A stretch of 64,000 nucleotides of DNA from Jutongia huaianensis (GCF_014384985.1 NZ_JACRSX010000001.1:372001-436000), one strand, 5' to 3'. Positions 33,869 through 43,784 are shown, counted from the stretch's first letter. Made by a program: numbers and translations. Notes: generated from the letters alone by a model not told the origin.

Positions 33869-35398
33869 TTACTTTTCCCTGACCGCTGCCCGTTCTACCA
33901 CAGCCTCTACCAGCGACTCCTCGTCTGCCTGTCGTGCCACCTGCACCGCAATCCCATACCGTCCGGCTTCCCTTGCCGTCTGTTCGCCGATGCAGACGGC
34001 CCGCATCCGTGCGCACGCCTCCAGAGATATATTTTCCACCGTCCCCCGTACCGTGGACGCACTGGTAAACACAAAAACTGCACGTTCATCCATCGCAAGC
34101 CCCTCAAGTACCGGCCTGTCCCGTCCCACATTTTCCAAGGTACGGTCTACTGCTTCCGTACGGTAGATTGCAATATCGTCTACCGGATGACAGACATCCT
34201 TTTGGAGCCTTGCCAGCAGATCCGGTGATCCCTCCTCTGCTCTGGCGATAAGTATGTGATCCTGTTTACCGGCCTTCTTCGCCAGTGCCTCGCCCAATGC
34301 CGCTGCCGAATATTCCTCCGGGATGAGATCCGCATAAATGCCATGCCGCTCCAATTGTCTGGCAGTCCCCGATCCAATCACTGCAATTTTCAGGTTGGAT
34401 AACCTTCGAATATCAAATTTTACTTCGGCGCATTGTTCAAAGAATACATCAATACCGGATGGACTGGTAAATACAAGCCACTGATATGTCTCAATCTGCG
34501 CCAAAGCCCGGAACAGATTTGTCCGTTTTATCGGACAGATCTGTATGGGCGGAAACTCTAACACCTCGGCTCCCAGACTGCGGAACTTTTCCGCCAGCCG
34601 ATACATCCGCTGTTTCGGGCGGGTCAGAACAACTCTGGTCCCCGCCAGAGGAAGCTTCTCATACCAGCCGAAATCCTCTGCCAGCGTACAGACCTTTCCA
34701 ATCAGCAGAATTGCCGGAGTCGGAAGCTTTTCCTTCTCCATTCTGCGGGGAAGTTCTGAAATCGTTGAGAGCAGCTTCTGCTGTCCTGCCGTCGTCCCCT
34801 GGGACAAAAGCGCTGCCGGCATCTGCGGATTCATTCCTGCTGCAATAAGCCCGTGACAGATTTCCGGCGTTGACGCTACTCCCATTAAAAATACCAGAGT
34901 GCCATCCATCCGGCACAAAGCCTCATAATCCAGCTCCAGACTCTTCCCCCGGCGTTTATGCCCCGTAATAATATGAAGGGAAGAACAATAATCCCGGTGT
35001 GTCACAGGAATTCCGTTATAAGCCGGCACCGCCAGTGCCGAAGTGATTCCCGGCACAACCTCATAATTGATCCCGCCCGCAAGCAGCTCCTCGATCTCTT
35101 CTCCTCCCCTGCCAAAAAGAAAGGGATCACCGCCCTTTAAACGAACCACATTTTTTCCTCTCTCAGCATAAGAAACAAGAAGACGGCTGATCTCCTCCTG
35201 TGACATCGCATGATGAGAAGAACGTTTTCCAACATAAACCTTCTCTGCTGTTTCCGGAAGTCCGGCAATGATTGCCTGGCCTACCAAAGCATCATAAACA
35301 ATCACATCCGCCATATTCAATACTCTCTCTGCTTTTTTTGTTAAAAGCTCTGCATCTCCCGGACCGGCTCCCACCAGCCAAACCTTTCCCTTCGCCAT
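33869..35398 (-). CDS. cobA-hemD: Uroporphyrinogen-III C-methyltransferase / uroporphyrinogen-III synthase fusion
   Basis: The 509-residue protein joins two enzymes of tetrapyrrole synthesis. Residues 1-250 are CobA/SUMT-like: VWLVGAGPGDAELLT, RLKGGDPFLFGRGGEE and VPGITSALAVPAYNGIP. They methylate uroporphyrinogen III with SAM. Residues about 255-509 are a HemD-like synthase (RVVLTRPKQRM and VFTSPSGIDVFFEQ, then a second lobe with FVFTSASTVRGTVENI). It cyclises hydroxymethylbilane. This fusion is common in Clostridia. The ATG at 35398 follows AAGGAGG. It ends the hemA-hemC-cobA/hemD unit and commits flux towards sirohaem and cobalamin. Confidence 0.92.
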   Translation of the reverse strand: MAKGKVWLVGAGPGDAELLTKKAERVLNMADVIVYDALVGQAIIAGLPETAEKVYVGKRSSHHAMSQEEISRLLVSYAERGKNVVRLKGGDPFLFGRGGEEIEELLAGGINYEVVPGITSALAVPAYNGIPVTHRDYCSSLHIITGHKRRGKSLELDYEALCRMDGTLVFLMGVASTPEICHGLIAAGMNPQMPAALLSQGTTAGQQKLLSTISELPRRMEKEKLPTPAILLIGKVCTLAEDFGWYEKLPLAGTRVVLTRPKQRMYRLAEKFRSLGAEVLEFPPIQICPIKRTNLFRALAQIETYQWLVFTSPSGIDVFFEQCAEVKFDIRRLSNLKIAVIGSGTARQLERHGIYADLIPEEYSAAALGEALAKKAGKQDHILIARAEEGSPDLLARLQKDVCHPVDDIAIYRTEAVDRTLENVGRDRPVLEGLAMDERAVFVFTSASTVRGTVENISLEACARMRAVCIGEQTAREAGRYGIAVQVARQADEESLVEAVVERAAVREK

Positions 35399-35505
35399 CT
35401 TTTCCTCCTTATCCTAAAACCTTTGCAGTCCCGGTTCCATCTCTTTTCCAATCCCGGTTATTCTATTTCTTTCGCCGGCTTTTCTTTAATACCGCCTCTT
35501 TCTTT

Positions 35506-36396
35506 TCATCCCTTCTCCTGCTCAAACTGCTCCATTAACTGCTGTGCGAGAGCTTTTGCTACTCCGGACGGATCATGTACCGGTCCCTTCCTCTCTCCGG
35601 TCACATATCCCATTTCTCCGGTTCCCTTACTGTACATTGCCCGCAGAAAAAGCTCTCCCTCCTGAATGACTGCATGCGCTGCCACCGGAGAAGAACATTC
35701 TCCCCCCACGGCACGGATAAAGCTTCGTTCACATTTCACGACAATTTCAGACTCTTTATTCACATATCCGTTCAATATTGCACAATCAAAACCTTTGCGG
35801 CCCTGCAATGCCAAAACACCCTGTCCGGCACATGGAATGATCTCCTCTGTCGTAAAATATCTGGAAATCCGATCCGCAAGTCCCAGTCTTTTTAAGCCTG
35901 CTGCCGCCAGGATCAATGCACTGTACTCTCCATCATCCAGTTTCTTCAACCTTGTGAGCACATTTCCCCGCACACTGCGAAAGCCCATCCGCGGATACAG
36001 CTTTTGCGCCTGAAGAACTCTCCTCCGGCTGGAACAGCCAATGGGAAGCTTCTCATTTAATTTTGTCTCTCCCTCTGGCAGAACCAGCACATCTCTCGGA
36101 TCCTCCCGGTCCGAATAGCCGATCAGAGGCAGCCTGGGATTCTCCTCTGCCGGCACATCCTTCAGACTGTGAACGGAAATGTCACTTCGTCCGTCAAGAA
36201 GTGCTGCGTCCAGCTCCTTAACAAACAGCCCTTTTCCTCCTACCTGATCCAGCGTTCTGTCAAGAATTTTATCACCTGTAGTTTTCATTGTAATGATCGG
36301 AGCATCAATTCCCTGCTCCTGCAGATACCTTTGCACCAGTTCCGACTGCACTACCGCCAGCCTGCTTTCCCGGCTTCCGATCCGTATTGTCCTCAT
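35506..36396 (-). CDS. hemC: Porphobilinogen deaminase (hydroxymethylbilane synthase)
   Basis: This enzyme polymerises four porphobilinogen units. The 296-residue product shows RIGSRESRLAVVQSE, VGGKGLFVKELD, SVHSLKDVPAE and the cofactor-attachment loop VGGECSSPVAAHA with Cys234. I chose ATG 36396, which follows GGAGG at 8 bases, over an in-frame ATG at 36465. It lies between hemA and cobA-hemD on the same strand. A gap of 107 bases before cobA-hemD contains no clear feature. Confidence 0.92.
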   Translation of the reverse strand: MRTIRIGSRESRLAVVQSELVQRYLQEQGIDAPIITMKTTGDKILDRTLDQVGGKGLFVKELDAALLDGRSDISVHSLKDVPAEENPRLPLIGYSDREDPRDVLVLPEGETKLNEKLPIGCSSRRRVLQAQKLYPRMGFRSVRGNVLTRLKKLDDGEYSALILAAAGLKRLGLADRISRYFTTEEIIPCAGQGVLALQGRKGFDCAILNGYVNKESEIVVKCERSFIRAVGGECSSPVAAHAVIQEGELFLRAMYSKGTGEMGYVTGERKGPVHDPSGVAKALAQQLMEQFEQEKG

Positions 36397-36498
36397 AATC
36401 CTGTCCTCCATACGCTCTGTCACATATATCCTTCTATACCTGTTTCCATTTATCAGGCTCTTCAAACATAATTACCTGTCGTTCCGGCACAATTTTGT

Positions 36499-37773
36499 TT
36501 AACGGGATCCGTCTTTTTCTCCCTCCGGCTCCTCGTTATACAAGTCTGACATTGCATCCACACAGTCCCGGAACGTGGACACGTCCACCGAGTCTCTCAC
36601 AGAAAACATTAGTTTATTCACGACCTTCTGTACCGATTTTCGGACAATTTCTTCGGCTGCTGCCTGATCTGCTTCTTCCACATTTTTCTGCAAGACCGGC
36701 AGATTTTTCCGAAATTGTCCGGTCACTCTCGCCATAACATCCTCCGATGCCTTCTCACTGATCTTTAACAGCATAGGAACAACATCCCTGGCATCATACC
36801 AGCTCTGAAATTCCTGTGTCTTCTCTTGCAAAAGCTTCCTTGCAGCAGCTAAGGACTGCTTCGCCTCCTCCGGAAGCTCCGCTCCAAAATCGTCAATATC
36901 ATATAACGTAATCCCTGACAGTGTTCCGATTTCTTCCTGAATATCCCGTGGCACCGCCAGATCCACAAAAACCGTATCCTGTTGCAATTGTTCTACCGGC
37001 AGTTTTTCCAATGTGATCGTCGTATTGGGACTGGCCGTTGCTGAAAAGATATATCTGCATTCCGGCATTTTTTCATAACGCTTCGAGTAATCAATTCTCC
37101 CGGCTGCCCGAGGAACATCCACAATTCCGCTGCGGTACTGACGTATGGTCACCGTCACATCCGCGCCCCGGTCCAGCAGAAGCTGAGCCGTTAATCGTCC
37201 CATCACACCATTCCCGATCACCAGACATTTTTGCTCCCGAAAAGAGGCTCCATCCCGTTCCAGACCTGCGATCGCCGCCAACGGTGCAGAGTGATTCGAT
37301 GACGGAAGTACAATCTTTGTTTTGACTTCCTTTCCTGCCGTTACCGCCATCCGGAACAATGTTTCCAATATCTTGTCTGTCCCAAAAAGCTGCCTGGAGA
37401 AATCTGCGGCATCCTTCATCTGCGTCAGTATCTGATCCTCTCCCAGAATCTGGGATTTCAAGCCTCCTGCCAGTGCAAACAGATCCTGTACTGCCTCCAT
37501 CCCATGACGTATATGGAGATATTGTGCATATTGCTCCGGCTCCAGTGCTTTTAACCCACAAAACAATTTTTTCTCATCCTGATTCCATTCCTCCGTATAT
37601 GACAACACGAGTTCTGTCCTGTTACATGTTGACAACAGAACGCAGCCCGAAATTCCTTCCAACTGCTTCAAATGCTTTATGGTTTCCTCCTGTTCCCTTT
37701 TGGTATAGCTGAATTTTTCTCTGATATCCAGTCCGGCGTCTCTGTAATCTATGCCAACCATCGTAATATCCAT
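36499..37773 (-). CDS. hemA: Glutamyl-tRNA reductase
   Basis: This enzyme reduces glutamyl-tRNA to glutamate-1-semialdehyde, the first committed step of the C5 tetrapyrrole pathway. The 424-residue protein has the catalytic Cys50 in LLSTCNRTELVLS, the Rossmann-type NADPH region VIGNGVMGRLTAQ and a helical dimerisation C-terminus. The ATG at 37773 follows GAGG at 6 bases. It is first in the minus-strand hem operon. The partner enzyme gene hemL lies divergently at 40294. No hemB gene lies in the window. Confidence 0.93.
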   Translation of the reverse strand: MDITMVGIDYRDAGLDIREKFSYTKREQEETIKHLKQLEGISGCVLLSTCNRTELVLSYTEEWNQDEKKLFCGLKALEPEQYAQYLHIRHGMEAVQDLFALAGGLKSQILGEDQILTQMKDAADFSRQLFGTDKILETLFRMAVTAGKEVKTKIVLPSSNHSAPLAAIAGLERDGASFREQKCLVIGNGVMGRLTAQLLLDRGADVTVTIRQYRSGIVDVPRAAGRIDYSKRYEKMPECRYIFSATASPNTTITLEKLPVEQLQQDTVFVDLAVPRDIQEEIGTLSGITLYDIDDFGAELPEEAKQSLAAARKLLQEKTQEFQSWYDARDVVPMLLKISEKASEDVMARVTGQFRKNLPVLQKNVEEADQAAAEEIVRKSVQKVVNKLMFSVRDSVDVSTFRDCVDAMSDLYNEEPEGEKDGSR

Positions 37774-38244
37774 ATGTCACCTCTTCATTTTATCCGATTT
37801 CCTCCACCCGGTAATCATTAGTAATATATCACCTTTCCATCGAGAAATCTATACCCGGAAGCTCTGTACATACAAAGAACCGCCAGATAGACATTTGTCT
37901 ATCTGGCGGTTCTTTGTGCCATCCTATACACCGGGCTCCTGTTGTCCGATCCGAACCCGTTATATATTTAACACTCTCTACTCCCTTGGAAAATATCATA
38001 CGACATTTCCTGCCTTCATTTGTTTCCCTTTCTCTCGTCACCCGTTATTCAACATATTATCACGGCTTTTTTCATATTTCTACCATTTTGTCATGAAATG
38101 CCTGTTTTTGGTTATGAAATCATTTTCGTAAAATATGTTTTTTTCACATTTTTTTTCAAATCACCCGGTAAATGATTGCCTATCATGTTCATAAAGTGGT
38201 ACAATACAATACAAAATAAACCTTTTAAACAGGAGATTTTACAA
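37774..38244. other. Divergent control region between hemA and the LytTR two-component operon
   Basis: This 470-bp non-coding stretch contains a perfect long hairpin (37872-37917), described separately. Promoters for both divergent operons must lie here. No riboswitch was recognised. Confidence 0.4.
37872..37917. repeat. Perfect 21-bp inverted repeat hairpin upstream of hemA
   Basis: The arms are 21 bp each, with core GAACCGCCAGATAGAC, and enclose an ATTT loop with no mismatch. Read on either strand the stem ends in TTCTTTGT, so it could act as a bidirectional terminator or attenuator. It is about 100 bases upstream of the hemA start and may regulate the hem operon or insulate it from the divergent operon. 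Confidence 0.6.
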
Positions 38245-38931
38245 ATGAACCCATCTGTATTCATATTAGAAGATAATAAACTATTTGCTCAGAATCTGGT
38301 GGATATGATTGGACAATATCCACTCAAGTTAAACTGTATTGTGACATCCGATCTGGCCACCGCTATGGCCCAGCTTAATGATTCCATTCATTATACCGCA
38401 TTTTTTATTGATATTGCGCTGGATGAAACAACAGAAAATACAGACGGATTATCGTTTGCAAAATATATATCTGAAAGCTCTTTCCACAGAGATACACCGG
38501 TTATTTTTACAACAAGCTTTCCTCATTATGTATACGAAGCATTAAATCAGCTTCATTGCTATGCATATCTTTTAAAACCATTCCGCCGGGAGGATGTCTT
38601 TTTTCAGCTTGATCAGATCTTAAAAACAAATTGTTCCATCCGATTAAAGACAGCAGATAGCATTTTTATGAAGCTAAATACAGACGATATTTATTTTATT
38701 CAGGCCTTTGGCAGAAATATGCTTTTTTCCACAAAGCATGGTGAGGTCTGTTCCCGGCAATATACCATGAAGTCTCTGAATGAAATTCTGCCGGACCACT
38801 TTGAACGTTGTCATAAATCATTTTTGGTAAACACAAAATATATTCATTCTGTCAATCCAAAGGAAAGAACTCTTCATATTAAAGAAATAAATGATGACAT
38901 TCCTTACGGGAAAGATTTTCATCTCGAATAA
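38245..38931 (+). CDS. LytTR-family response regulator (AgrA-like)
   Basis: The 228-residue product has a receiver domain (FILEDNKLFAQNLVDMI, with the phosphoacceptor region TAFFIDIALDE and the conserved Lys in YAYLLKPF). A LytTR DNA-binding domain follows (about 125-228; IYFIQAFGRNMLFST, FERCHKSFLVNTKYI). Such regulators control quorum-sensing, bacteriocin or virulence genes. The ATG at 38245 follows AGGAG at 9 bases. It is followed by its GHKL kinase gene and by hemL. No agrB/agrD-type peptide genes are seen nearby, so its signal is unknown. Confidence 0.85.
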   Translation: MNPSVFILEDNKLFAQNLVDMIGQYPLKLNCIVTSDLATAMAQLNDSIHYTAFFIDIALDETTENTDGLSFAKYISESSFHRDTPVIFTTSFPHYVYEALNQLHCYAYLLKPFRREDVFFQLDQILKTNCSIRLKTADSIFMKLNTDDIYFIQAFGRNMLFSTKHGEVCSRQYTMKSLNEILPDHFERCHKSFLVNTKYIHSVNPKERTLHIKEINDDIPYGKDFHLE

Positions 38932-38958
38932 CCATTCCACAAAAAGGGGGAGTTAATT

Positions 38959-40275
38959 GTGCTGGATTATATTCCATATTTTATTGCTAACATTTTCCAG
39001 AGTGGCGCATATGCCATCTGTATGCTCTATCTGACCGGTGAGCTTTCACAACAAAAAAAGCATCTGTGGTCAACATGTATCAGTTTTTTTCTGATGTACT
39101 GGCTCACCATCACCATTCAATTACATGATGACGACTGGATTGTGATCGGTCTCTTTCTGATATTGTGTGTGTACTTTTTATTTGTTTATTTTAATACCTC
39201 CAAGCCTATCAGCCAGTGTCTGAATGTGGTTATCTGCGGTTATCTGATCGAAACAATCTGTCAGGTCTTTTTTATCGTGCTCTATAACCTGCTGCACATT
39301 CCATGCAATGTCAATGGTTATAATGATCCTGTATCTCTGTCAGTCGTTGTCTTTGGCTGCCTGCTGCTGATTCCGGTGCTTCGTTTTCTTCCTATGCGAA
39401 AATGGATGAACCGTCTGGAAAATATTTCCTATTCCTCTTCTCTGGCAGTCCTTCTGATATTAGTCATTCTCTCAGCAATCAGTTTACGATATGATAAGAT
39501 CAGTCTCGGTCTTTTAATGCCTACCGTTGCATCCATTCTTATTTTTTCTTTTCTCGGTGTATTGATCATTTTGCAGAGTTTTTCCGACCAAAGGCGGAAA
39601 CAGGCGATCCGGGACTACGAAACATATATGCCTATCCTGAATGATATGATCGAAAATATTCAGAAGCAGCAGCATCTTTACAATAACCAGATTGCTTCTC
39701 TGGTGCATCTGGCCGATTCCTATAATGACTATGATTCCCTCTCCATGGCATTGAAAAACTATTCCAATTTCAACGAAATTGTTGTAGATAATGAATCTTA
39801 TTCCTTTCTGCATATTAAAAACAAACTTCTTGCAAGTCTGTTGTACTGTAAATTTCAGGAAGCCAAATCAACGGACAAGAATATAGTGGTCAAAGTAAAT
39901 GATTATCATTATCACAGTCCCTGCTCAGATACAGAAATAGTAGATATTGTCGGCATTCTAATTGATAATGCACTCGAGGCTTCTCAGATAAATGACACCA
40001 TATATATTACACTGGGAAAACAATCCGGCTCTGACAATCCGTTTTTCATCACAGTGGAAAATCCCGGACCACTGGTCACCGGAAAATTTGTCCACGATAT
40101 TTTTTCTCCGCGATATACAAGCAAAAAGAACTTTGCCGGTCACGGGCTTGGACTCAATGTTCTGAAATCCCTTGTAGATAAATATCACGGCTCCATTACT
40201 GTAGGAAATAATTATATTGACAACAAAGATAATACCGGACAAATGCAATATATATTTTTTGAAATTGAAGTTTAA
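38959..40275 (+). CDS. GHKL-family sensor histidine kinase (AgrC-like)
   Basis: The 438-residue protein starts at GTG 38959 after GGGGGAG at 6 bases. Six or more hydrophobic helices occupy about residues 1-200. A coiled segment with the likely phosphoacceptor region NNQIASLVHLADSYND follows. The ATP-binding domain has the N-box IVDIVGILIDNALEAS, the G-box FAGHGLGLNVLKS and ends KYHGSITVG. The histidine is in LVHLADSY. It pairs with the LytTR regulator. Peptide signals are typical for this family, but none is evident nearby. Confidence 0.85.
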   Translation: MLDYIPYFIANIFQSGAYAICMLYLTGELSQQKKHLWSTCISFFLMYWLTITIQLHDDDWIVIGLFLILCVYFLFVYFNTSKPISQCLNVVICGYLIETICQVFFIVLYNLLHIPCNVNGYNDPVSLSVVVFGCLLLIPVLRFLPMRKWMNRLENISYSSSLAVLLILVILSAISLRYDKISLGLLMPTVASILIFSFLGVLIILQSFSDQRRKQAIRDYETYMPILNDMIENIQKQQHLYNNQIASLVHLADSYNDYDSLSMALKNYSNFNEIVVDNESYSFLHIKNKLLASLLYCKFQEAKSTDKNIVVKVNDYHYHSPCSDTEIVDIVGILIDNALEASQINDTIYITLGKQSGSDNPFFITVENPGPLVTGKFVHDIFSPRYTSKKNFAGHGLGLNVLKSLVDKYHGSITVGNNYIDNKDNTGQMQYIFFEIEV

Positions 40276-40293
40276 TAAGGGAGGCAGCAAGCT

Positions 40294-41565
40294 ATGACAC
40301 AATCAGAAACACTTTTTCAGGAAGCCGTCAAATATATTCCGGGAGGAGTCAATTCTCCGGTCCGGGCCTTTGGTTCCATTGGCAGCACGCCGCGTTTTAT
40401 CACCAAGGCAGACAAAGCTTATATGTGGGATGAGGATGGGAACCGCTATATTGATTTTATCGGTTCCTGGGGGCCTATGATCCTTGGACACAATCATCCC
40501 TCCATCTTATCCGCCGTACTGGAAGCATGCACGAAAGGCTTAAGCTTTGGTGCTGCAACCAGACAGGAAGTTACCATGGCAAAACTGATCTGCGATATTG
40601 TTCCCTCGATCGATATGATCCGCATGGTCAATTCCGGCACGGAAGCTGTGATGAGTGCCATCCGCGTTGCCAGAGGATATACCGGCCGGGATAAGATCAT
40701 TAAGTTTACCGGCTGTTATCACGGCCATTCCGACGGTCTTCTGGTCAAGGCCGGGTCCGGTGTAATGACAGCAGGAGTTCCGGACAGTTCCGGTGTTCCT
40801 GCATCCGTCACCAAGGATACCCTCACCGCAGAGTACAATAATACGGACAGCGTCCGCACTCTCTTTAAACAGTTTGGAGAGCAGATTGCGGCAATTATCG
40901 TAGAACCGGTTGGTGCTAATATGGGTGTTGTTCCTCCGGCTCCTGGATTCCTTCAAAGTCTGCGGGATATCTGCAACGAATACGACAGCCTGCTGATCTT
41001 TGACGAAGTGATCACCGGCTTCCGTCTTTCCCTTTCCGGTGCACAGGGCTATTATGGGATCACACCGGATCTGACTACCTTCGGCAAGATCATTGGTGCC
41101 GGTATGCCGGTGGGAGCATACGGTGGACGCCGGGATATTATGGAACAGGTTTCCCCGGTTGGTAATGTATATCAGGCAGGCACATTAAGCGGCAATCCGG
41201 TTGCAATGGCCGCCGGTATTACCCAGCTCACCCTTCTCCGGGATCACCCGGAATACTACACCCTGTTAAACGATACCTCCGACAAATTTTTCAATAAAAT
41301 AAAGGAGATCCTTCTTGAGAAGAATCTCCCGTGGCAGGTAAATCATGTCGGTTCCATCGGAAGCCTGTTCTTCACCGGGCAGCCGGTCACCGATTACGCC
41401 AGTGCAAAAACCTCTGACGTAACAGCCTATGCCCGTTACTGTAACCGGATGCTCGATCATGGCATTTATATTGCTCCGGCCCAGTTCGAAGCAATGTTTC
41501 TGTCCCTGGCACATACTCCGGAGGATCTTTCACATACTCTTGACGCTATGTGCACCTGTTTATAA
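40294..41565 (+). CDS. hemL: Glutamate-1-semialdehyde 2,1-aminomutase
   Basis: This PLP enzyme converts glutamate-1-semialdehyde to 5-aminolevulinate. The 423-residue protein has FIGSWGPMILGHNHP, GCYHGHSDGLLVK, the PLP region LIFDEVITGFR and the Schiff-base lysine in TTFGKIIGAGMPVGAYGG. The ATG at 40294 follows GGGAGG. It starts 19 bases after the GHKL kinase gene, so it belongs to that operon rather than to the hemA operon. It converges with the sensor kinase gene at 41560, overlapping it by 6 bases. Confidence 0.95.
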   Translation: MTQSETLFQEAVKYIPGGVNSPVRAFGSIGSTPRFITKADKAYMWDEDGNRYIDFIGSWGPMILGHNHPSILSAVLEACTKGLSFGAATRQEVTMAKLICDIVPSIDMIRMVNSGTEAVMSAIRVARGYTGRDKIIKFTGCYHGHSDGLLVKAGSGVMTAGVPDSSGVPASVTKDTLTAEYNNTDSVRTLFKQFGEQIAAIIVEPVGANMGVVPPAPGFLQSLRDICNEYDSLLIFDEVITGFRLSLSGAQGYYGITPDLTTFGKIIGAGMPVGAYGGRRDIMEQVSPVGNVYQAGTLSGNPVAMAAGITQLTLLRDHPEYYTLLNDTSDKFFNKIKEILLEKNLPWQVNHVGSIGSLFFTGQPVTDYASAKTSDVTAYARYCNRMLDHGIYIAPAQFEAMFLSLAHTPEDLSHTLDAMCTCL

Positions 41566-43068
41566 TGCTTCCGCATCTTCCACCGAACACTCGGTAAAAG
41601 AAAAGTAAAATGTAGTCCCTTCGCCCGGCTGGCTTTCCACAGAAATGTCACCCCCATGGCGGAGGGCTATTTGTTTGGCGATCATCAGTCCAAGCCCTGT
41701 TCCATTCTGATTCTGCCGCAGCTTTGAGGTATAAAATTTTTCGAAAATACACGGAAGCTGCTCCTCTGAAATTCCAATGCCATAATCCCGGATCTGAATC
41801 CATAAACGCACCCAATCCTTTTCCTGCTGCCTTTCCATCGATATCTCGATCACACCATTTTCATCGGAAAACTTCACGGCATTGTCTACAATGATCAGAA
41901 ACATCTGGCGAAGCCGGTCATAATCCCCCAGGATCAAGCAAGGCTCATTTTCCGGCATCTCCACCTGAAATTGAATCTTCTTATCCTGCCCCAGCACATG
42001 TCCGTGACGAACCACATCACTGAAGATCTGGATCAGACTGACAGGTTCCTTTTCAATCTGAAACTCCGGATTCTGCATTTTAGATAAGATAAAAAGATCC
42101 CCTACGAGTCGTTCCATCCCCTGGCATTCCTGCACCATACGCTGATAATATTCCTGCTCCTGCTGTTTCCCTGATACCACACCGTCCGCCAGAGACTCGG
42201 AATATCCCCGCAACACCGTAATGGGAGTCCTCAGCTCATGAGATACATTTGCAAAAAAGTCCTGACGCACCCGGTCCAGATTATCCCGTTCCTCATTGAT
42301 CTGCCGCAGGCGGCCTGCCAGCTCATCCAATGCACTTTCCAACTGCCCCATCTGTGTGTCACGCCGTACAATATGCTGTTCACTGTAATCTCCGTCCACA
42401 AGCCGCAGAATGTCTTTTCGAATCCGTGCCAGAGGACGGGACAAATATTTCGATGCTCCCAACGCTATAATATACGATATAAGAAGTGCCATAGCAGCAC
42501 TAAGTGTCAAAAGATACTTTCCCTGACGCACTCCCATCTTTTGCCGGTCCAGCATACTGACCATCATAACGGCCCCGGCAACTTCTCCGGACGCCTTATC
42601 AATATAGACAGGAATTGCGATTCGCAGGATTACCATACCATATATCTTATCAAAATTGGAATTGTACGCCTTTTCTCCCTGAAATGCCTGCTCCAGGACA
42701 TCATACATTTCATCGGTCAGACTTGCAGTATCGGCATTGGTATAATTCTCCGTCAGCGGCCGGGATGCTTTGTCATTACTGACGATCCACACGTCAATCT
42801 CATCGGCTCTCTGCAATTCATCAATATCAGCAGCATATTTGGAAAAGCGGTCCATTTTTTCTTTGCGGGCCAGTTTCCCCACTCTTTTGGCAATTACCTC
42901 CCCCTGCCGGCTGAGAGTCTCTGTATAAGAACGCATATAATTATTTTCATATAATTTCAGAAAGATCACACCGATCAGAGTCACTGTCAATGCCAGTACC
43001 ACTACAAATGACAGATAGATCCGCACGATAATATCATTTCTGCGAAACATATGCATCAAACGCTTCAT
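41560..43068 (-). CDS. Sensor histidine kinase with HAMP domain
   Basis: The 502-residue protein has an N-terminal membrane helix and an extracellular sensor loop up to a second helix (about 183-205). A HAMP region follows (LSRPLARIRKDILRLVDG). HisKA has the phosphoacceptor in VSHELRTPITVLRGYS, and the HATPase has IIVDNAVKFSDENG, IRDYGIGIS and TGLGLMIAKQIALRHGG. The ATG at 43068 follows GGAG. It starts 17 bases after its response regulator gene. The stimulus is not evident. It is convergent with hemL, overlapping it by 6 bases. Confidence 0.9.
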   Translation of the reverse strand: MKRLMHMFRRNDIIVRIYLSFVVVLALTVTLIGVIFLKLYENNYMRSYTETLSRQGEVIAKRVGKLARKEKMDRFSKYAADIDELQRADEIDVWIVSNDKASRPLTENYTNADTASLTDEMYDVLEQAFQGEKAYNSNFDKIYGMVILRIAIPVYIDKASGEVAGAVMMVSMLDRQKMGVRQGKYLLTLSAAMALLISYIIALGASKYLSRPLARIRKDILRLVDGDYSEQHIVRRDTQMGQLESALDELAGRLRQINEERDNLDRVRQDFFANVSHELRTPITVLRGYSESLADGVVSGKQQEQEYYQRMVQECQGMERLVGDLFILSKMQNPEFQIEKEPVSLIQIFSDVVRHGHVLGQDKKIQFQVEMPENEPCLILGDYDRLRQMFLIIVDNAVKFSDENGVIEISMERQQEKDWVRLWIQIRDYGIGISEEQLPCIFEKFYTSKLRQNQNGTGLGLMIAKQIALRHGGDISVESQPGEGTTFYFSFTECSVEDAEAL

Positions 43069-43085
43069 CTTTCACTCCATTTTCC

Positions 43086-43784
43086 TTAATCCAGACCATC
43101 AACCTCAAATTTATACCCTACGCCCCAGATTGTCTTAATTCCCCAATCCGGATGATCCACAGAATCTAACTTTGACCGGAGACGTTTAATATGGGAGTCA
43201 ACGGTACGGCTATCCCCGTAATAATCATATCCCCAAAGGCTATCCAGCAGATTATCCCTTGTAAATACTTTATTCGGATGACTTGCCAGCGTCCACATCG
43301 TCTCAATCTCCTTTTTGGTCAGAGGTATTCTCTGATCATTCACCTTAAAGGTATATTCCTCCAGATTGATGTAAAGATTTTTAATGCGGATTATGCCCTC
43401 TTGTTCCTTTGTCTCCTGAGGCGGCGTAATTCTCCTGAGAACTGCCCGCAGACGTGCCATAACCTCCCCCGGACTGAACGGCTTTACAATGTAATCATCT
43501 GCGCCGATATCCAGTCCCATGATCTTATCATAATCCTCGCCTCTGGCTGTGATCAGTATGATCGGTACACTGGACTCCCTGCGGATCGACCGGCATACCT
43601 CATATCCATCCTTGAGGGGCATCATCACATCCAACAGAATTGCTACGGGCTGATATTCCTCAAAAAACCGCTCCGTCTCCAAACCATCCTTAGCAATGAC
43701 CGGCTCATATCCTTCCTTTTGTACATATGCGGCTAAAATGTCAGTAATGTCTTTATTATCATCTGCAATTAATATGTACTGCAT
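43086..43784 (-). CDS. OmpR/PhoB-family response regulator
   Basis: The 232-residue protein has a receiver domain (YILIADDNKDITDILAAY, phosphoacceptor in AILLDVMMPLKDGYE, Lys in IVKPFSPGE) and a winged-helix DNA-binding domain (TKKEIETMWTLASHPNKVFT, YGDSRTVDSHIKRLRSKL). I use ATG 43784 after GGGAG; the 59 upstream in-frame codons are intergenic. It forms one operon with the histidine kinase immediately downstream. Confidence 0.92.
   Translation of the reverse strand: MQYILIADDNKDITDILAAYVQKEGYEPVIAKDGLETERFFEEYQPVAILLDVMMPLKDGYEVCRSIRRESSVPIILITARGEDYDKIMGLDIGADDYIVKPFSPGEVMARLRAVLRRITPPQETKEQEGIIRIKNLYINLEEYTFKVNDQRIPLTKKEIETMWTLASHPNKVFTRDNLLDSLWGYDYYGDSRTVDSHIKRLRSKLDSVDHPDWGIKTIWGVGYKFEVDGLD

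Noticed and set aside
37774..38244. Possible cobalamin or other riboswitch upstream of hemA
   Set aside because: The only strong structure is a simple perfect hairpin; no conserved riboswitch core sequence was recognised.
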